From positions 1 to 16,230 of the forward strand of contig JAHRAJ010000061.1 in assembly GCA_020027365.1 (NCBI GenBank): a stretch of DNA of 16,230 nucleotides. Direction: 5' to 3'. This DNA comes from Cenarchaeum sp. (GTDB lineage Archaea > Thermoproteota > Nitrososphaeria > Nitrososphaerales > Nitrosopumilaceae). Below are positions 15,524-16,230 of this stretch, piece by piece (position 1 is the stretch's first letter; each line of letters opens with the position of its first letter). Under the pieces are notes generated by a model, which searched no databases, was not told where the DNA came from, and saw only the letters and a program-made list of their open reading frames with translations. The position numbers and the translations under genes were made by a program.

Positions 15524-16230
15524 GTGAACAATGGGCGGGATGTCACGGTCGTGCTGGCGGCCTTGTCGCTGTTGCTGATGCTGCCGGTTGCGGCAGTAGC
15601 AGCGGCGCCGTCGTCATCGTCGTCACAAACCGCACACTCTGCAGAACCCATCCCATCTTGGATCAAAAACAACGCGGGCTGGTGGGTGCAGGGCCTGATT
15701 GACGACGAGATGTTTGTACAGGGGGTGCAGTTTCTGGTGTCCGAGGGCGTGATAGACGTCCCGCCACGTCCGGATGATGCGGGGGTGCCTGCAAACCCCG
15801 CCGGCGGAATCCCCGGCTGGGTCAAAAACAACGCGGGCTGGTGGGTGGCAGGGGACATCACCGATGCAGATTTTGTCAGTGGGATTGGGTACCTGGTGGC
15901 GGCAGGAATCATACGTGCGGACGGCACGGGTGCGGGGGTGCCAGACCCCCAAAAGGCCGTTGTGCGCGGCAGTGTGCCGGCACCCGCAGGCGACGCGGGG
16001 GTCGAGGCAGGCCTGCAGGCCGACCTAGAGGCGTGCGGCGTGATTGCAAAGGCATACAAGCGCCTAGAATGCGAGAGGGACGCGGCCGGGGCAATACGGA
16101 TTTACGAGTACAAGCGGGACGTGAGTCCGGTACGCGTGGGCCATGTCAACTATTACTGGGCAGGCATCGGCTCGGAGGGCAACGAGTTTGAGATCAGCTC
16201 CGGAGGGCAGGCGCTACTGTCCATCAGGAT
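15524..16230 (+). CDS. Secreted protein with two WIKNNAGWW-type repeats, 3' end cut
   Basis: The frame stays open to the window end, giving at least 235 residues. The N-terminus is a signal peptide (charged MNNGRD, hydrophobic about residues 7-24, AVAAA cleavage region). Two copies of a roughly 37-residue repeat follow, at about 43-80 and 96-131: IPSWIKNNAGWWVQGLID and IPGWVKNNAGWWVAGDIT, each followed by F-V-x-G and a hydrophobic V/I-rich end. Similar repeats occur, from my knowledge, on exported thaumarchaeal proteins. After a Pro/Ala/Gly linker a separate domain begins with two Cys (EACGVIAKAYKRLECERD) and a Tyr-rich stretch (GHVNYYWAGIG). Alternative in-frame starts are ATG 15500 and ATG 15509. 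The function is probably extracellular binding or cell-surface; the ligand is unknown. Confidence 0.75.
   Translation, partial: MNNGRDVTVVLAALSLLLMLPVAAVAAAPSSSSSQTAHSAEPIPSWIKNNAGWWVQGLIDDEMFVQGVQFLVSEGVIDVPPRPDDAGVPANPAGGIPGWVKNNAGWWVAGDITDADFVSGIGYLVAAGIIRADGTGAGVPDPQKAVVRGSVPAPAGDAGVEAGLQADLEACGVIAKAYKRLECERDAAGAIRIYEYKRDVSPVRVGHVNYYWAGIGSEGNEFEISSGGQALLSIR

Noticed and set aside
15496..16059. Minus-strand open frame of 187 residues
   Set aside because: It is the antisense of the secreted repeat protein, whose signal peptide and duplicated repeats show the plus strand is coding.

Overview
This window looks like part of an archaeal chromosome, most likely an ammonia-oxidising Nitrososphaeria (Thaumarchaeota) of the high-GC, Cenarchaeum-like kind. 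That placement is an inference. It rests on archaeal-type promoters (A/T-rich TATA boxes about 25-31 bp upstream of start codons, few Shine-Dalgarno sites), an archaeal type II GAPDH, many tiny Cys-rich proteins, and a secreted protein with two WIKNNAGWW-type repeats that I associate with this group. I saw no tRNA, rRNA, insertion sequence or CRISPR array.

Layout. 1-748: 3' end of an unrecognised gene. 749-1424: a long GC-rich gap without a convincing gene. 1425-2494: a compact rightward cluster of a four-helix membrane protein, a 43-residue zinc-ribbon-like protein and a DedA-family membrane protein. 2487-3722 (-): purK of purine synthesis. 3864-4326: two small rightward genes, the second a 40-residue Cys-rich protein. 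4327-4561: an ambiguous Cys-rich stretch. 4562-4966 (-) and 5029-6363 (+): an unknown helical protein and threonine synthase, diverging from one shared A/T element. 6505-8505: a 666-residue PD-(D/E)XK nuclease joined to a Schlafen group 3 (DUF2075) helicase. 8506-8873: a gap with a hairpin, a T9 tract and an unusual leader. 8874-10196: a CNNM/CorC-type transporter. 10193-11275 (-): GAPDH. 11390-12136: a membrane-anchored DsbA-like thioredoxin. 12262-14331: HMG-CoA synthase followed by an unknown gene. 14309-15253 (-): dethiobiotin synthetase with a roughly 60-residue Asp/Glu insertion. 15524-end: a secreted repeat protein cut by the window edge.

Most of the genes are housekeeping: purine, threonine, biotin and mevalonate synthesis, central carbon metabolism, and envelope redox and transport. 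Genes are tightly packed, with several convergent pairs overlapping at their 3' ends (8, 4 and 23 bp). Most transcripts appear leaderless, which helps decide start codons. The least ordinary items are the nuclease-helicase fusion, the acidic insertion in BioD encoded by a perfect 15-bp tandem repeat, the very small Cys-rich proteins, and a near-perfect palindrome directly upstream of an orphan TATA box at 15331-15358.
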